Notes: a model not told the origin generated them from the sequence alone. Counted from the first letter of the stretch, positions 32,396-43,875 are shown. The stretch: 64,000 bases of DNA from Catenaria anguillulae PL171 (GCA_002102555.1 MCFL01000022.1:248001-312000); one strand, 5' to 3'. A program made the numbers and translations.

Positions 32396-34155
32396 ATGCC
32401 CACCGTCACCGTCGATCAAGAGTACCTCTTTGCCCAGCTCGGCCAGCGCTACTCGACCGAATCCTTCCGCGAGCTGTGCTTCGAGTTTGGTATCGAGCTC
32501 GAGGAGGACACGTCCGAGCTCGCCATGGCCATCGACATGATCGGCGAGGCCGCCGCCCGTGCCCAGGGCCTCTCGGACAAGCCCCTCTACAAGATTGACA
32601 TTCCCGCCAACCGCTACGACCTGCTGTCCCCCGAGGGAATTGCTCAAGCCCTCCGCGTCTTCCTGGGCCTTGCCAAGCCCCCCACCTACACAGTTGTCGG
32701 CCAGCCCAAATTCAGGATTGCCATCAAGAAGGAACGCAGCAAATCCGCCCGCACATTGTGGGCGCTATCCTCAGGGACATTACCTTTACGCCCGAGGTGT
32801 ACGACTCGTTCATCACCCTTCAAGACAAGCTGCATAACAACATTTGCCGCAAGCGCACCCTGGTTGCGATTGGCACGCACGATCTCGACACCCTTACGGG
32901 CCCGAATTCACCTACGCCGCGCTTGCGCCCAAGGACATCAAGTTCAAGGCACTCAACCAACCGGACGAACTCACTGCTCCCGCCCTCTTTGACACTACCG
33001 GGCCAAAGACAAGCACATTGCCAAATACCTGCCCATCATTGAACACTCGCCCGTGTACCCGGTGGTGCTCGACGCCAACCGCACTGTGTGCTCGCTGCCG
33101 CCCGTGATTAACGGCGACCATTCCAAAATCACGCTCAACACCCGCAACGTGCTGATCGAGTGCACGGCCACCGACCTGACAAAGGCCAAGATTGTTCTCA
33201 ACACCATTGTGGCCACTTACTCGCAATACTGCGCCAAGCCCTTTACCGTGGAGCCCGTCAAAGTCATTTACCCGGACGGCGCCTCGCACGTGTACCCGAT
33301 GTGGCGCCTCGTGCCATGCAAGCCAATGTCGAGTACATCACGTCGTGCATTGGTGTCGAGCTGACTCCGCAACAAGTTGTTGGCCACCTCGAGCGTATGG
33401 GCTTGCCCGCCAAACTCGTCAACAACAACAAGGCTGTCGACGTTGCCGTGCCCATCACACGGTCCGACATTTTGCACGCTTGCGACATCATGGAGGACGT
33501 GGCCATTGCCTATGGGTTCAACAAGATCCCAAAGACGCTGCCCGCTGTCAATACCGTGGGCAAGCCCTTGCCCATCAACAAGCTTTCGGACCTGATCCGC
33601 CGCGAACTCGCGCTTTCCGGATTCACCGAAGTGTTGCCGTTGACGCTGTGCTCGACCGACGAAAACTATGCCTACTTGCGGCGCCCCAACCCGGGCAACG
33701 AGGCCGTGGTGCTTGCCAACCCAAAGACCATCGAGTACCAAGTGGTGCGCACCACGCTCATTCCGGGCATGCTCAAGACATTGCGCGAAAACAAGTCACG
33801 CCCGCTTCCCTTGCAAGTGTTTGAGGTATCGGACGTGGTCTTGTGCGACGAGCGCGAGGAGCGGCGCGCGCGCAACGAGCGCCGCGTGGCCGTGGCTTAT
33901 GCCAACAAGAACTCGGGGTTCGAGGTGGTGCATGGCGTGCTGGGCCGCATTTTCAAGATGTTGAATGTGCCCAGTGGCGAGTGGGCCATCAAGCAGAGTG
34001 AGCATGCCACTTACTTCCCTGGCCGCCAGGCCGATGTCGTGTACAAGGGTCAAGTCATTGGCCAGTTTGGTATCTTGCATCCCGAGGTGGTGGAAAAGTT
34101 TGAGGTCTTGTTGCCCGTCACCATGTTGGAGTTCAACTTGGAGCCCTTCTTGTAA
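32396..34155 (+). CDS. FRS1: Cytosolic phenylalanyl-tRNA synthetase beta chain, with four one-base frame breaks
   Basis: ATG 32396 ([16 protein letters not shown]). Conserved blocks follow the eukaryotic beta subunit in order: [141 protein letters not shown] and the C-terminal EFNLEPFL. The frame slips at about 32743, 32903, 32996 and 33299, each time losing one base of a short homopolymer or doublet. Restoring four bases gives 587 residues, against 589 in human FARSB. With the alpha subunit the enzyme charges tRNA-Phe in the cytosol. An essential enzyme conserved on both sides of every slip argues for consensus errors, not a pseudogene. Confidence 0.93.
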
Positions 34156-34330
34156 TTGCCACGCTTGGTGATTTTTTGTTTGTTTGCCTTTTGGCTTCTT
34201 GCTTCTCTTATTCTTTCACAGATTCTTATACATTTTTTACGATACAGTTAGGCACTCAAATTGTCCGCGATAATGGGGTATGCACTTGCTAAACATATAC
34301 TTCAAAAAACAATATCGAGACGACCTGGGC

Positions 34331-35087
34331 TCAGGCTGCCAAGAGCTCGTCAATGGTGGACAGGATGATTTGCATGTGTGCCCGAATTTCGCTCGCTTGG
34401 CTCGTGTACTTGTCCGCCAATCTGTGTTGGTGGCAGAAACACCCCAGTCAGTTCAAATTGGCATCCACGAAAACAGTGTGAGCGGCATAAGTACTGGCGT
34501 ACTTTTGCAGATGTTTTGTCTTGCGCTCGACAAACGCCAGCGTCTCGTCTTGCGTCAACTGCACATGAAAGCCAAATCCGACGTTGACGTAGACATAGGT
34601 CGTATCGGGACTAAACGGGGCCAGTCAATGGTCAGAAAGCTGATCGGTCATGTTGGCAGACCCAAATGCCCGTACACCTTGGCCTGGACGTAAAAATTGC
34701 TGCCCAAATCGACCTGCGTCTTGAGCTCAGAAAGTCCAGTGTCCTTGATGGTCTGCACCTGTGACGCAAGCTTGCCACTATTGCAGGTATACCACAGCGT
34801 CAAAAAAAAAAGGCGGTGAATAAGCCCAACCCAACAAGAGAAGCATAGTACTATTCGGCAATCTGCTCCATGACCCGATCCCTCAGCGCAAGCACCTGCT
34901 CCAAGTCGGACCGAAGCCGCTCGTTGACAAACGCTTGGTACTTGTCAACTTGGGCTTGGATGGCAGCGTGGTCGAGCCGGTCGTCGCCATCGTCCGAGTC
35001 CGAGTGGAGTGCATGCGCGGAATGATGGCTGCGGGGCATGTGGGCAGATGGTTTGCGGTGGGTCGGCGTGTACATTGTGGGATTCAT
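34331..35087 (-). CDS. UXT: UXT-like prefoldin-alpha family protein (178 aa, four exons)
   Basis: Exons 35087-34852, 34777-34676, 34610-34503 and 34421-34331 (introns of 74, 65 and 81 nt) give 178 residues. The prefoldin-like pattern is clear: VDKYQAFVNERLRSDLEQVLALRDRVMEQIAEY (first helix), LKTQVDLGSNFYVQAKV joined to PDTTYVYVNVGFGFHVQLT (beta hairpins), and FVERKTKHLQ continuing into ADKYTSQASEIRAHMQIIL (second helix). VDLGxNFxV is the UXT signature. The N-terminal ~45 residues (His/Ser/Asp-rich) are an extension not expected in human UXT. UXT takes part in the R2TP/prefoldin-like complex and in transcriptional regulation. A longer start at 35291 is in frame but less likely. Confidence 0.85.
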
Positions 35088-35826
35088 TCCATTTCCATGG
35101 TACGGACAGTTGGGCCTGGGTCGGCACAACTTCCATATCGGATCGATCGTGATTCCCCACCCGTCCATCGACGTGTCATCCTGAGTGAGTCCAGCAGAGT
35201 CGGAGCGATGACGACGCCCAAGGGCGAAGTAGTAGGTAGACACCGTCGATGGACTTGTCTGGATGAAGAGCATATTTACTTGGAACGTCAAGGAAGCATG
35301 GCCAACACCCAGAGTGATGTCTGGACGGTGTCTCAGATTTTAAATGACTTGTCTCACATCAATTTTGATGAATCAGCAGTTGCCACAGCAAACACATGCC
35401 CGGTTCCGAGTCTCCCGTGTCTCTGTCGTCGCTTGCCTTGCGGCCATCGCTCGGCGCCGGCACCCCGACGTGCACGGCCGCCATTGGTTGCGGCCGACTG
35501 GCCGCTGTGGTTTGTGCTGACAACTTGGTGAGTTGTGGGTATGGCGTTTTCCTCGAAGACACACCCTGTTGGGCTGCTTCCCCGGCCATCTATCTCTCAA
35601 CGGGTGCTGGTTTGTGGTGTGCAACCGTGCGCAGCCAGCTCAAGGGCAGGCTGAAGGGTGTGAAAATTGAAAAAGAGCATAAAGTTGCAGAGACACCCCC
35701 GCTTTCCTCTTCTCTTGCCTCACATCTCCCACATCTCCTCTGCAATGAAGTAAAGTAAGGACCATACCGACTTTTCGATTCCGCGAGCTTCCTATACTCT
35801 CAACCTTCAACACAACGACAACCACC
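35088..35826. other. Intergenic region between UXT and the SDH-like gene
   Basis: The two genes diverge here. An open stretch from 35396 (MPGSESPVSLSSLALRPSLG) ends at a good-looking GTGAGT donor at 35528 but has no recognisable content or convincing downstream exon, so I do not call it a gene. Confidence 0.4.
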
Positions 35827-37140
35827 ATGCCCCTCAACGGAGACAAAATCTTGCTCTACGGAGCCAATGGGTCCGTCTCCCCATTGATCTCTCCCCTCTT
35901 CTCGGCCGCATCCAGATTTTGCTTACTCTCATCCATCCATCCATCTTCAGCTTCACCGGCAAACTGACGGCCGACCTGGTCGCCCTCGACGACACCTACT
36001 CGTGGTTCCGGTCGCGCCTCATCCTGGGCGGCCGGTCGCCTGCCTCGCTGCAACCCTTGGCGGAACGCACCAACCTGCCCTTTCGTGCCTTTTCGCTCAC
36101 GGACCAAGACATTGACACGCACCTGCATGACGTGCGCGTTGTGATCCACATGGCGGGCCCCTTTATCGCCACGGCCGAACCCATGCTGAGGGCTTGCATC
36201 CGTACCCGCACGCACTACCTGGACATTACGGGCGAAATGCCCGTGTTTGACCTCGTGTATGAAAAGATGCGTGCCGAGATTGAAGCCGCAGGCATCTTGG
36301 CCATTTGCGGCGTTGGGTTTGACATTGTTCCGACAGATTGTTTGGCCGCGCAATTGGCTCAGGCCTTGCCCGATGGTACGCATTTGGAGCTCGGGATTGC
36401 ACCCACGGGCAAAGGCGCCAATTTGACGGCGGGTACGGCAAGTAGTGCGGTCGAGGGCATGGCCAACCCCAACATGGTCATGGGCCCGAGGATTGACGGC
36501 AAGATTGTCAACAAGGCGCCTGGGTACAAGAGCAAGTACATTGATTTCCCGACGGCGGGGCGCAAGTTTACGGTATGATCCCTCGGACACATTGCTTGTT
36601 TCTCTGTTGGCTATTCTGCACACCACAATCTGACTCCCCGTTAACAAAACAACAAAAAAAAAACAGTCCTTCATCCCCTGGGGCGACTGCTACACGGCCT
36701 ACATCTCCACGTCCATCCCCAACGTGGACGTCTACTTCCCTTCGGTGTGGCCGCTCGACACGGTCACCTACTACGGATCCCCGCTGCTGCAACTTGCCCT
36801 CAAGGTACCCGGCGTGAAACCCACGCTGCTGTCGCTGATTCGCAAGTTTGTGACTGGGCCGTCGGCCGAGGCGTCGGCCACGGGCCGCGTCGACGTGTGG
36901 GGCCACGTGCGCAATGCCGTCACGGGCGAGAGCGTGTCGGGCTATGTGGTGTTGCCTGAAGGGTACAAGTTTACGGGCCTGGCGGCGCTCGAGTCGGCCA
37001 GGCGGGTGTTTGAGGGCAGGGTCAAGAAGAACAAGGGCAGTTTGACGCCCAGTTTGGCGTTTGGTTGGGAATATGTCAAGGACATTCCGGGAGTGTCGGT
37101 TGGCGAAGTGACGGTGCACGAGGTCAAGGTCGATGGGTGA
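35827..37140 (+). CDS. Saccharopine-dehydrogenase-like oxidoreductase (379 aa, three exons)
   Basis: Exons 35827-35870, 35951-36572 and 36667-37140 with introns of 80 and 94 nt. The first junction rebuilds the Rossmann start LLYGANGFTGKL, a GxxGxxG-type dinucleotide-binding loop. Other features are LILGGRSPASL, VVIHMAGPFI, YLDITGEMPVFD and GVGFDIVPTDCLA, all typical of the saccharopine dehydrogenase-like (SCCPDH/trans-acting enoyl reductase) family. These proteins use NAD(P)H; the substrate of this branch is not established and it need not be a lysine-biosynthesis enzyme. No clear membrane helix is seen. It lies upstream of, and on the same strand as, the MAPEG-like gene. Confidence 0.85.
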
Positions 37141-37654
37141 AGTGCGCTTGACGGGCGTGCCGGATTGAGGTGATTGGGGACGGCGAATGGGGAAAAGCAA
37201 ACAACGACGCAATGGACCCGTTGGTCTGCAATTTTCTTTACCTGCATGTGTTTCTCTACAAATAACGTGCCGACAGAAGCGAAATCTGAAAATCGATCCT
37301 GGATCGACCAGCCGTCAACGCCAGGCTCGCTTCACGAACTAGCTCGCGGGACATGAACCGGGGGTATGTACAAAGTGAGAGCCTTGGGCAGCTGAGGCTG
37401 GACATCATCGACGGCCGAGGGACTATCTCTGGCTTCTGTTTTCGTTGAAGAGCGGCTGTATTTTACCGATGAGGGCGGTGTTGTTGGCCCTGATGATGTC
37501 TTGCGATCTGTCATCCATTTCCAACCGCCTCCTCGTTTCTTGCCCACAACTCTTCCCTCACTGCCCATGCAAAAGCTTATGTGCAAGTCAACGCACGCTA
37601 CCCTATTCGAACGTCTGCGCAACACCACGCCGCCCACAACCCAAGACAATCAAC
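37141..37654. other. Intergenic region before the MAPEG-like gene
   Basis: This 514-bp stretch holds the 3' flank of the SDH-like gene and the MAPEG promoter. Nothing recognisable is encoded. Confidence 0.4.
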
Positions 37655-38414
37655 ATGCCCATGCTTCCGCTCACTGTCGTGCCCATCTACGCGTCCACGC
37701 TGGCCGTGTACTCTCTCACCTTGACTGCCCGGTCTGTAATCGACGCCCCCAACGGCGCGGCGCTGCCGCTGCTGCTTTCGTATGGTGTTCTTCAGAGGCT
37801 GACGGTTGTGCACTGTGACACAGGGTCATCAAGCAGCGCGTTGGTTTGCGAGTGTCGCTTGGGGACGGCACTCAACAGTTTTTGCTTGTGCGTCTTCCGC
37901 TGGTCATTCTCAGCTGTGGGCAAGTTGCTGACCACGGACGGACTTACACCCGCTTTGAAAGGACAGGACTACATCAAGGCCACGCAAGAAAAGCCCAATG
38001 ACGCTGAATTGCTGACCAAAGCCGCCGACCCAATGAAGTCAAAGTATTGGCCGTTGCTCGCGGCCGTCCGTGCCCACGGTCCGCTTACCTACCCATGTCG
38101 TTGCTCTAGTGGCTTGACGTTTTTCTCACGCGGTTTGATCTCGTCATTTTATATATGTAGGCAACCTCTTTGAAACCGCGCCGCTTGTCCTGTTACTCGC
38201 CACCATGTGCGAGCTCAACGACACCTTTTCCAACCGCACGCTGCACGCACTGCTGGCCGCGTTCACTGTGGCCAGGGTGGCGCATGCCGAGCTGGGTGTG
38301 CTGCGACCCTTGGCGCTGGGCAAGGGCAGGACCGCCGGCATGATGGTCACGCTGACGACCACGATCGTGTGTGCCGGCGGGTTGGCGGCGCAGTGGGCTG
38401 GGTGGACGGAATGA
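37655..38414 (+). CDS. MAPEG-family membrane protein (168 aa, four exons)
   Basis: Exons 37655-37731, 37824-37887, 37967-38078 and 38161-38414 give 168 residues. Helix 1 is LTVVPIYASTLAVYSLTLTA. The junction gives ARVIKQRVGLRVSLGDGTQQ, then LLAAVRAHGNLFETAPLVLLL (the MAPEG RxHxNxxE-like signature), HALLAAFTVARVAHAELGVL and a last helix TTTIVCAGGLAAQ. These four helices fit the MAPEG superfamily (membrane-associated proteins in eicosanoid and glutathione metabolism), probably the YecN-like branch. Exon 3 adds an insert of about 24 residues (KATQEKPNDAELLTKA) between helices 1 and 2. The intron 2 donor, GTGCGT after FLL, is the least certain junction. Confidence 0.8.
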
Positions 38415-38645
38415 TTCTTCTCCAAAGCGTATATGTATACCAAGAGGGAGGAAGGGGTTGTAAACATGTCTCAGTCGGCGCACATCCTGTGCAGAACGAA
38501 TGAATCCTGCTCTTGCATGTCATCAATCATGTTGAAATAAAGAGAAACACGGATGATACTTCCGGCAAAAACAACGTCCGAGAATCACAAAAGCGCGTGC
38601 GAGAGCACACACGGGGCGACACACAAGAACCAAACAGTAAGACAC

Positions 38646-39605
38646 TTAGGACGATTTGTCCTTGTCCTTGTCCTCTGCCGATGGCGGGTTGTACTTTTTC
38701 AGCAAGGCCTCGATTTCCGACGGCTTGAGAATGTGGAAGGTCACGTCCTTGCCATCGTCCGACTTGCGCAACATGGCAAACTCAACTAATAAAACGTCAC
38801 AGGGTGGGTACATAACTGTCAAGTCAAGACCAAAGCAAATGAACGGAAAAAGAAAAGAACGTACGTTTCTCGGACGTCAACTGGTTGGCATCGACCGTCT
38901 TTGCCAAAACCTTGATGGCCAGTTCGGTAATGCCCTCGAGCGTCAAGACCTTTTCGGCGCCCTCCTCGCCCTCCTCCTTGTACTCGCTCTTCAACATGCT
39001 CGTGGCGGCGCCATTGTTTGCGCCAATGCACGTGGCCTTCCACCCCGAGTAATTGCCCGACGGGTCGGAATGATACAACTGGAACCCAAACGTGTCGTCG
39101 TATCCGGCATACAAGAAACTGACGCCAAAAGGACGCAATCCACCATACTGGGTGTACCCTTGCTTGAGATCACACAGCCGCTGGACCAGCTGTTCGGGTG
39201 GCATGTCTTGGTTGTACGAGAACAAGTGGCGCTGGGCGGCAACACGTGCATAGTTGATGAGGTTGTTTGCGTCAGCAGTGATGCCTGCCACCGCAGTCAG
39301 CATCTTGTCGTGGATGATGTAGATCTTTTCCGTGGACGAGCCTTGCTCGAGCAGCTTGGACGTGACCTTCTTTTCTGCGGCCAGGATGATGCCCTCGGGG
39401 CATGTCAGCCCGATGCAAGTGCCGGCGTGCGAGATGGCCTCCATGGCGTACTCGACTTGGTACAGGCGACCTACGGAGCAGATGGGTGTGGATGACAAGG
39501 TCAATGACGTGGAACGGGCGTGGACGCGTATGTGTGTGGTCCAAGCAGCCAAAACGAACCCTCGGGCGAGAAGATGGTGGTGCGTGAATCGTAGCGGCGG
39601 GCCAT
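38646..39605 (-). CDS. PRE9: 20S proteasome alpha subunit PSMA4/Pre9 (263 aa, three exons)
   Basis: Exons 39605-39560, 39470-38865 and 38785-38646 with introns of 89 and 79 nt. The first junction rebuilds the diagnostic N-terminus [20 protein letters not shown], then [17 protein letters not shown]. Further matches are [83 protein letters not shown] and a charged Lys/Asp-rich C-terminal tail. This is the alpha3 subunit of the 20S ring, which gates substrate entry. Human PSMA4 is 261 residues. The gene diverges from RINT1/TIP20. PAC3, which helps build the alpha ring, is about 11 kb away. Confidence 0.95.
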
Positions 39606-40117
39606 TGTTGCAGGTCGGGGTCGCTATTGGATTGGATCTGCTCAATGTCACTGAAATGAAGCTTGGTCAGCCTTTGGTGTTGTCTTTATAAGAGGAGAGA
39701 TCGTGATGGGTAAGGCGATCGTGGCCAAGACGAGGCGCGGGACAAGGACAAGGAGACGAGTCGAGCCGTGATACTCGGAGCATACATTGGCAATATGCAG
39801 AAAAGGCGAGTGCTTCAAGTGTGCTGTGCTGATGGCTTTGAATCCCATGGAAATGTGCACCAATGCCGACCTTTAATTTACATTTGGAATTTCGGGTTGC
39901 GGCTGAGCGTGATCGACGCACAGTCCTCTCAACGGATCGGCGGTCCCTTCTCGATGTTTCGCGACGCTGTTCTGCTCGCCAGTAGGTAATGTAAATACAC
40001 GTCCGACATATATAGAGAGGGCGACCGTGGTGGCGCTGCGAATGGATGACCATGCACATGCACCCGCACACTTGCAATCGCACAACACACACTTGCTCCG
40101 CGACCCAACCTCTTGCA
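39606..40117. promoter_or_regulatory. Divergent promoter region of PSMA4 and RINT1
   Basis: This 512-bp interval lies between two divergent starts and so should hold both promoters. I looked for the proteasome control element of ascomycete yeasts and did not find a clear match. A TATATA-like string occurs near 40009-40015 upstream of RINT1. Confidence 0.45.
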
Positions 40118-42539
40118 ATGAATGTTGTCGACACAAAATCTCGGCCGGTAGCCGCCGAGTTGTCTGCCCGCGACCATCTCAACGCCGACGTTTGGGAACT
40201 CGATCTGGTCGCCGATGAGCTCGCCCGCCTGACCCAAGAGCACCTGCTGCTCACCACAGAATCCCTTTCCGCCACGCCCGCCCACCTGTCGCTGCTCGAC
40301 GACACGGTCCAGCAATGCCACGCCGCTATCGACGAGGTTGCGGCCTTGGAGTCACGCGCCAACGCCCTGCTGACCCAAGCATCCTCGCCACAACTCACAC
40401 AAATCGAGACGCAGCTCCACCCGCAACTCAAGCAAATCGTCTCGCAAATCACTCAGGTCAGCAACCAACAGACGTACTACTCACTCGTGCGTGACGTGCT
40501 CTTGGCCCAGCAGAGTCCAGCAGAGCCGTCCATCGACTCGTGCAAGCAATTGGAGTTGCTACTGCAACGTGCCAAGCGAGTGCCCGAGGAACTGGGCATC
40601 CAAGAGGACGAGGCACTGGTCCATCTCATTCTTCACTTGCGCGATGAGCAGCAAGCAAAGCTGTTGACAACCAAGCTCGAGCGGCTGAACGAGGTGTTGA
40701 CCAAAACGGGTGGCCAATGACGCCCATCCCTACTGTTGGTGCAGCAAGCGACCAATTACGCGAATTGTTGGGCCAGGTTGCGCATATGTACGCCATTTCA
40801 AGATTCTCCTCAACTTATCATGCTGGCTCCCGCTCACTTACGCTCGATGATTCAGCTCTCAAGACAAATGCCTTGCCGCACTGATCACGCCCATCGCAAC
40901 TCGCTTCGCCTACCACTTTCTCGGCGACCGTCAAACCAACCAACTCGCACGCCCAGATTGGTACACTGGCTACTTGCGTAAGCTCGCATTATCACAGGCT
41001 CCATTTCTTGCCACACTGCATCCGCTCATTGTCCCTGCGCACAAATGGATTGCCGCGCTCACCTCGCTCGCGACCGATAAGCTTGTCACCGACTGGCCCG
41101 ATCTGACCGACCCAAAGACACCCAACTTGGGACTCGCAGCGAGAACGTGGATGGTTGTGGGCGGGTTGGTCGAGGAGGTCGAGGTAGTGATGCGTGCGGC
41201 AGGTGTGGGTGATGACGACGAATCGAGCGAGGGGCAAGGCGGCGGTTGGAAGGTACCCGAGGATCTGGTGCCTGGAATGGGCGAGTTGGTCAGGGGTATG
41301 GTCGAGCAAGTGCTCGAGCAAGACCAGGCAGCAATGGAGTGGGAGCTGCCCGAGGACGAATGGCAAGAAGAGGCCGAGGATGGTGATGAGGGAGTTGGTG
41401 GTGGACCCAGGTTGACCAAGGCGGCAGCAAAGTGGGGCCAGTATTGGCAGCTGCTGCTGGGTACGTATCTTTGGCAGAGCATCATCTACAACAGGCAACT
41501 GATCGCTTTTCGATCCTTTATTTAATAGACATTCCTCCGAAACTCGCTCAGGAATCGGCAACCCAATTCGTCAAACATGTCCTTGCCCAAGGCATTGATT
41601 TCGCCATTGATCAGCTCGTCACACTCTTTCGCCGCGCGCCAGCGTCCGACTTTCCGACCCAACTCCGGATTGCTTGCACCATGCACGCTCTCGCACACCA
41701 AGTGCAAGAATGGTCACTCACACTTCCCGTACGTGTTTTTTTTGACGCACCCCCCCCCCCCCCGTAGACTTTGCATTGCAGCTGACCCAGCCGACCCTTT
41801 CTAGACCGACCCAAAACTGCTCACACCTCACCTCACCTCCACTCTCGACTCGACCCTCACCTCACTTCTCGACACGTCGGCCCACCGCCTGTCCTCGACC
41901 CTCCTCCTACTCTCGTTCCGCGACGCCCACGTCCCGCTCGCCACCGCCCTGACCATGCACCTGCACATTGCCCGCGCTCACCTCCCGCGCACGCTCTACA
42001 AGCGCTGGTGGACCAAATTCCGCGCCCACTTTGACCGCGACTGCGCCGCGCTCATGCTTGCCGGGCGCACGCCCACAGTGCCCGCATCTGTGTTACTGGC
42101 AGGTGCGTCGGCCGCAGCCATGCTTGGCGGAATCAAGGCTGTTGCTGCTGCCGCATCCGTGTCGGCTGCGCCCGGTGGTATGGTGCATCCGAGCGCCCGA
42201 GCAGAGATTCAACGCATAGTTCCGCGGATTCTCTCGTCGACACTTGTCCAGTTTGCACCCGCCACGCCGGCGGCGGTTGCGTTTCCGAGGCTCGTGCAAG
42301 CCGCGCATTTGGCTTCACTTTCGCACGCGCAGCGCCGTGAGCTGCGTGCCATTGTGGATGACATGATGCAGGAGGTTGGGTGGGCGAGTGGCGCAAACAG
42401 TGGCGAGTGGCAGCGCCGGGCAAGTGGGTGGAGGGTTGAGATGTTGGGTGTGGCCGAGGTGGCGGCGGCGTTGGATGGGTGGGTCGGAGAGGTAGATATG
42501 GGGGATGCAGATGCGGAGGAGCGGGATGAGTTTCGGTAA
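40118..42539 (+). CDS. TIP20: RINT1/TIP20 family ER-Golgi tether (736 aa, four exons, one-base frame break)
   Basis: Exons 40118-40787, 40856-41460, 41529-41728 and 41805-42539. The N-terminus is a coiled coil (LDDTVQQCHAAIDEVAALESRA). The family hallmark RFAYHFLGDRQTNQLARPDWY appears after the first intron. Later parts (QFVKHVLAQGIDFAIDQL, RKLALSQAPFLATLHPLI) are helical, as expected for the Dsl1-complex fold. Near 40702-40706 (run of A) the frame loses one base. Restoring it turns LTKTGGQ-stop into LTKNGWPMTPIP, with the conserved Trp-Pro, and makes the total exactly 737 codons with stop. RINT1/Tip20 acts in the Dsl1/NRZ complex that tethers Golgi-derived COPI vesicles at the ER. Intron 3 contains a 14-C run. 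The C-terminus is richer in Ala than usual. Confidence 0.85.
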
Positions 42540-42921
42540 TCGTTTGTTGCCGAAGAGTCTCCTGTTTTTGCCAACAATGAAGCTCCTATGCCGTATCATC
42601 GTATACAGGCCGACACATCCTCCACAGTTCACTGTTCCCGCCATCAGATGGTCGTGGCGATACATATGTGTGCGACAATTCGTCTCGCTTCGGAGTTCCC
42701 ACTTGACGTCTTGGACGCAAACTCACGAGGCGTTGACTCAATCGCCTTCAACTAATGATGTCGATGCATGAAATCGCCCATTGAGATCACAGATTCATGC
42801 GAACTGCATCCGCCACGTAAATACAAATCCGCTTACCAATTGCCGAAAGGATGCATACAGTGTTCCCTCTGCCAAAACGCATACGAAACAGAATCCCGAT
42901 TGTACAGATAAGACCGCCGCA
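42540..42921. other. Intergenic region before an intact WW-family gene
   Basis: The presumed promoter of the gene at 42922. The reading frame stays open upstream to 42781 but the composition there is not protein-like. Nothing else was recognised. Confidence 0.4.
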
Positions 42922-43875
42922 ATGAGCATTGACCTCCACGGCGTCGCAGCCACATCCGGCCCACCTCCGCTCCCACTCGAGGTTGCCCAAGACGTTCTCC
43001 TTTTCCTTCCCCTCCGATTCTCGCTCAGCCCACACATTGATCCGGCCGCCAGACTCGACATTCACACGCAATGCGCTTCGGCACTCAACGCCACCTTACC
43101 CACCCCCCAGCTGTACCGCGCCTACGTCCCGCGCATGCTCAACGGCGCCGCCAAATTGCTCTCGACATCGCCACACCATGTCCCGCTCGCATTCCTCGAC
43201 AGCATGCACCGCCGCGGGTACAAGTTTCCCGTGGGCCCATGTTTTGGCGCCGCTCTCGTCCACAATCGTGTGGATGTGCTTGACTGGTGGGTGCAGCCAC
43301 GGCCCAAACACGCCAGGTTGCGGAATCCGTACCTGAGGCTGGATTTCAATCTCGAAAAGTACGGCCGCGTGTATCCCATGCATGAAGCAATTGAGAATGG
43401 CGCGTGGGATGCACGCGACTGGTTGGCACAGGCCCTGTTGCCGCTCGTGTGCCATGATGCATTCACGGTGGATGAAATGGCTGCATCGATCCGGTCGCGC
43501 GGCGAGCGTCAAGTCAAATTTGCGACCTTGTGGTTTCGGGCGGGGTTCGTGTTTGCTGGTGCGACGGACAAGGCTGAGGAGGCAAGAGTGGTGGTTCGGG
43601 CAGCGTGCGAGATGGGGTATGCGTGCGTGCTCGAGGCGTATGCGGCGGGAAGGCCACTGTTTGACACGAGCGTATCGCAGGCGGACGCCGACGCGGCATG
43701 TGAGGCGGCAGTCAAGGGGTGCGGGCCTGTGGGGCCCTTGTTGGATTGGATGGTGAGCAGGAGGTGGTCGTTGAGGCGGGTGAAAGAGTTTGCGAGCAAG
43801 TATGGGAATGAGCAGGCGTTGCAGTGGTGCGAGTCACATGCTGAGCAGATTGGGATTGGAGCAGCTGGCATGTAA
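42922..43875 (+). CDS. WW-type F-box-like/ankyrin-like protein, intact (317 aa)
   Basis: ATG at 42922 (MSIDLHGVAAT). PPLPLEVAQDVLLFLPLRFSL is the F-box-like start, followed by CASALNATLPTPQLYRAYVPRMLNGAAKLL, GYKFPVGPCFGAALVHNRVDVLDWWV, AIENGAWDARDWLAQALL, RQVKFATLWFRAGFVF, AACEMGYACVLEAYAAG and AVKGCGPVGPLLDWMV. It ends after one more degenerate repeat, YGNEQALQWCES. The length (317) resembles the tandem pair at 28-30 kb. It lies on the opposite strand from the other intact copies. The frame is open further upstream to an in-frame ATG at 42781, but that part looks non-coding. Function is unknown. Confidence 0.8.
   Translation: MSIDLHGVAATSGPPPLPLEVAQDVLLFLPLRFSLSPHIDPAARLDIHTQCASALNATLPTPQLYRAYVPRMLNGAAKLLSTSPHHVPLAFLDSMHRRGYKFPVGPCFGAALVHNRVDVLDWWVQPRPKHARLRNPYLRLDFNLEKYGRVYPMHEAIENGAWDARDWLAQALLPLVCHDAFTVDEMAASIRSRGERQVKFATLWFRAGFVFAGATDKAEEARVVVRAACEMGYACVLEAYAAGRPLFDTSVSQADADAACEAAVKGCGPVGPLLDWMVSRRWSLRRVKEFASKYGNEQALQWCESHAEQIGIGAAGM

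Noticed and set aside
32396-34155. PheRS-beta as a pseudogene or as a case of programmed frameshifting
   Set aside because: Four independent slips of the same kind, perfectly conserved motifs on both sides and the exact family length after restoration fit consensus errors better than decay or recoding.
35396-35758. Possible small gene between UXT and the SDH-like gene
   Set aside because: It has an ATG and a good donor, but no recognisable sequence and no convincing second exon; it lies in a divergent promoter region.
39606-40117. Proteasome-associated control element (GGTGGCAAA) in the PSMA4 promoter
   Set aside because: Only a partial string GGTGGCGC near 40029 was seen, on the RINT1 side; this is not a credible match.
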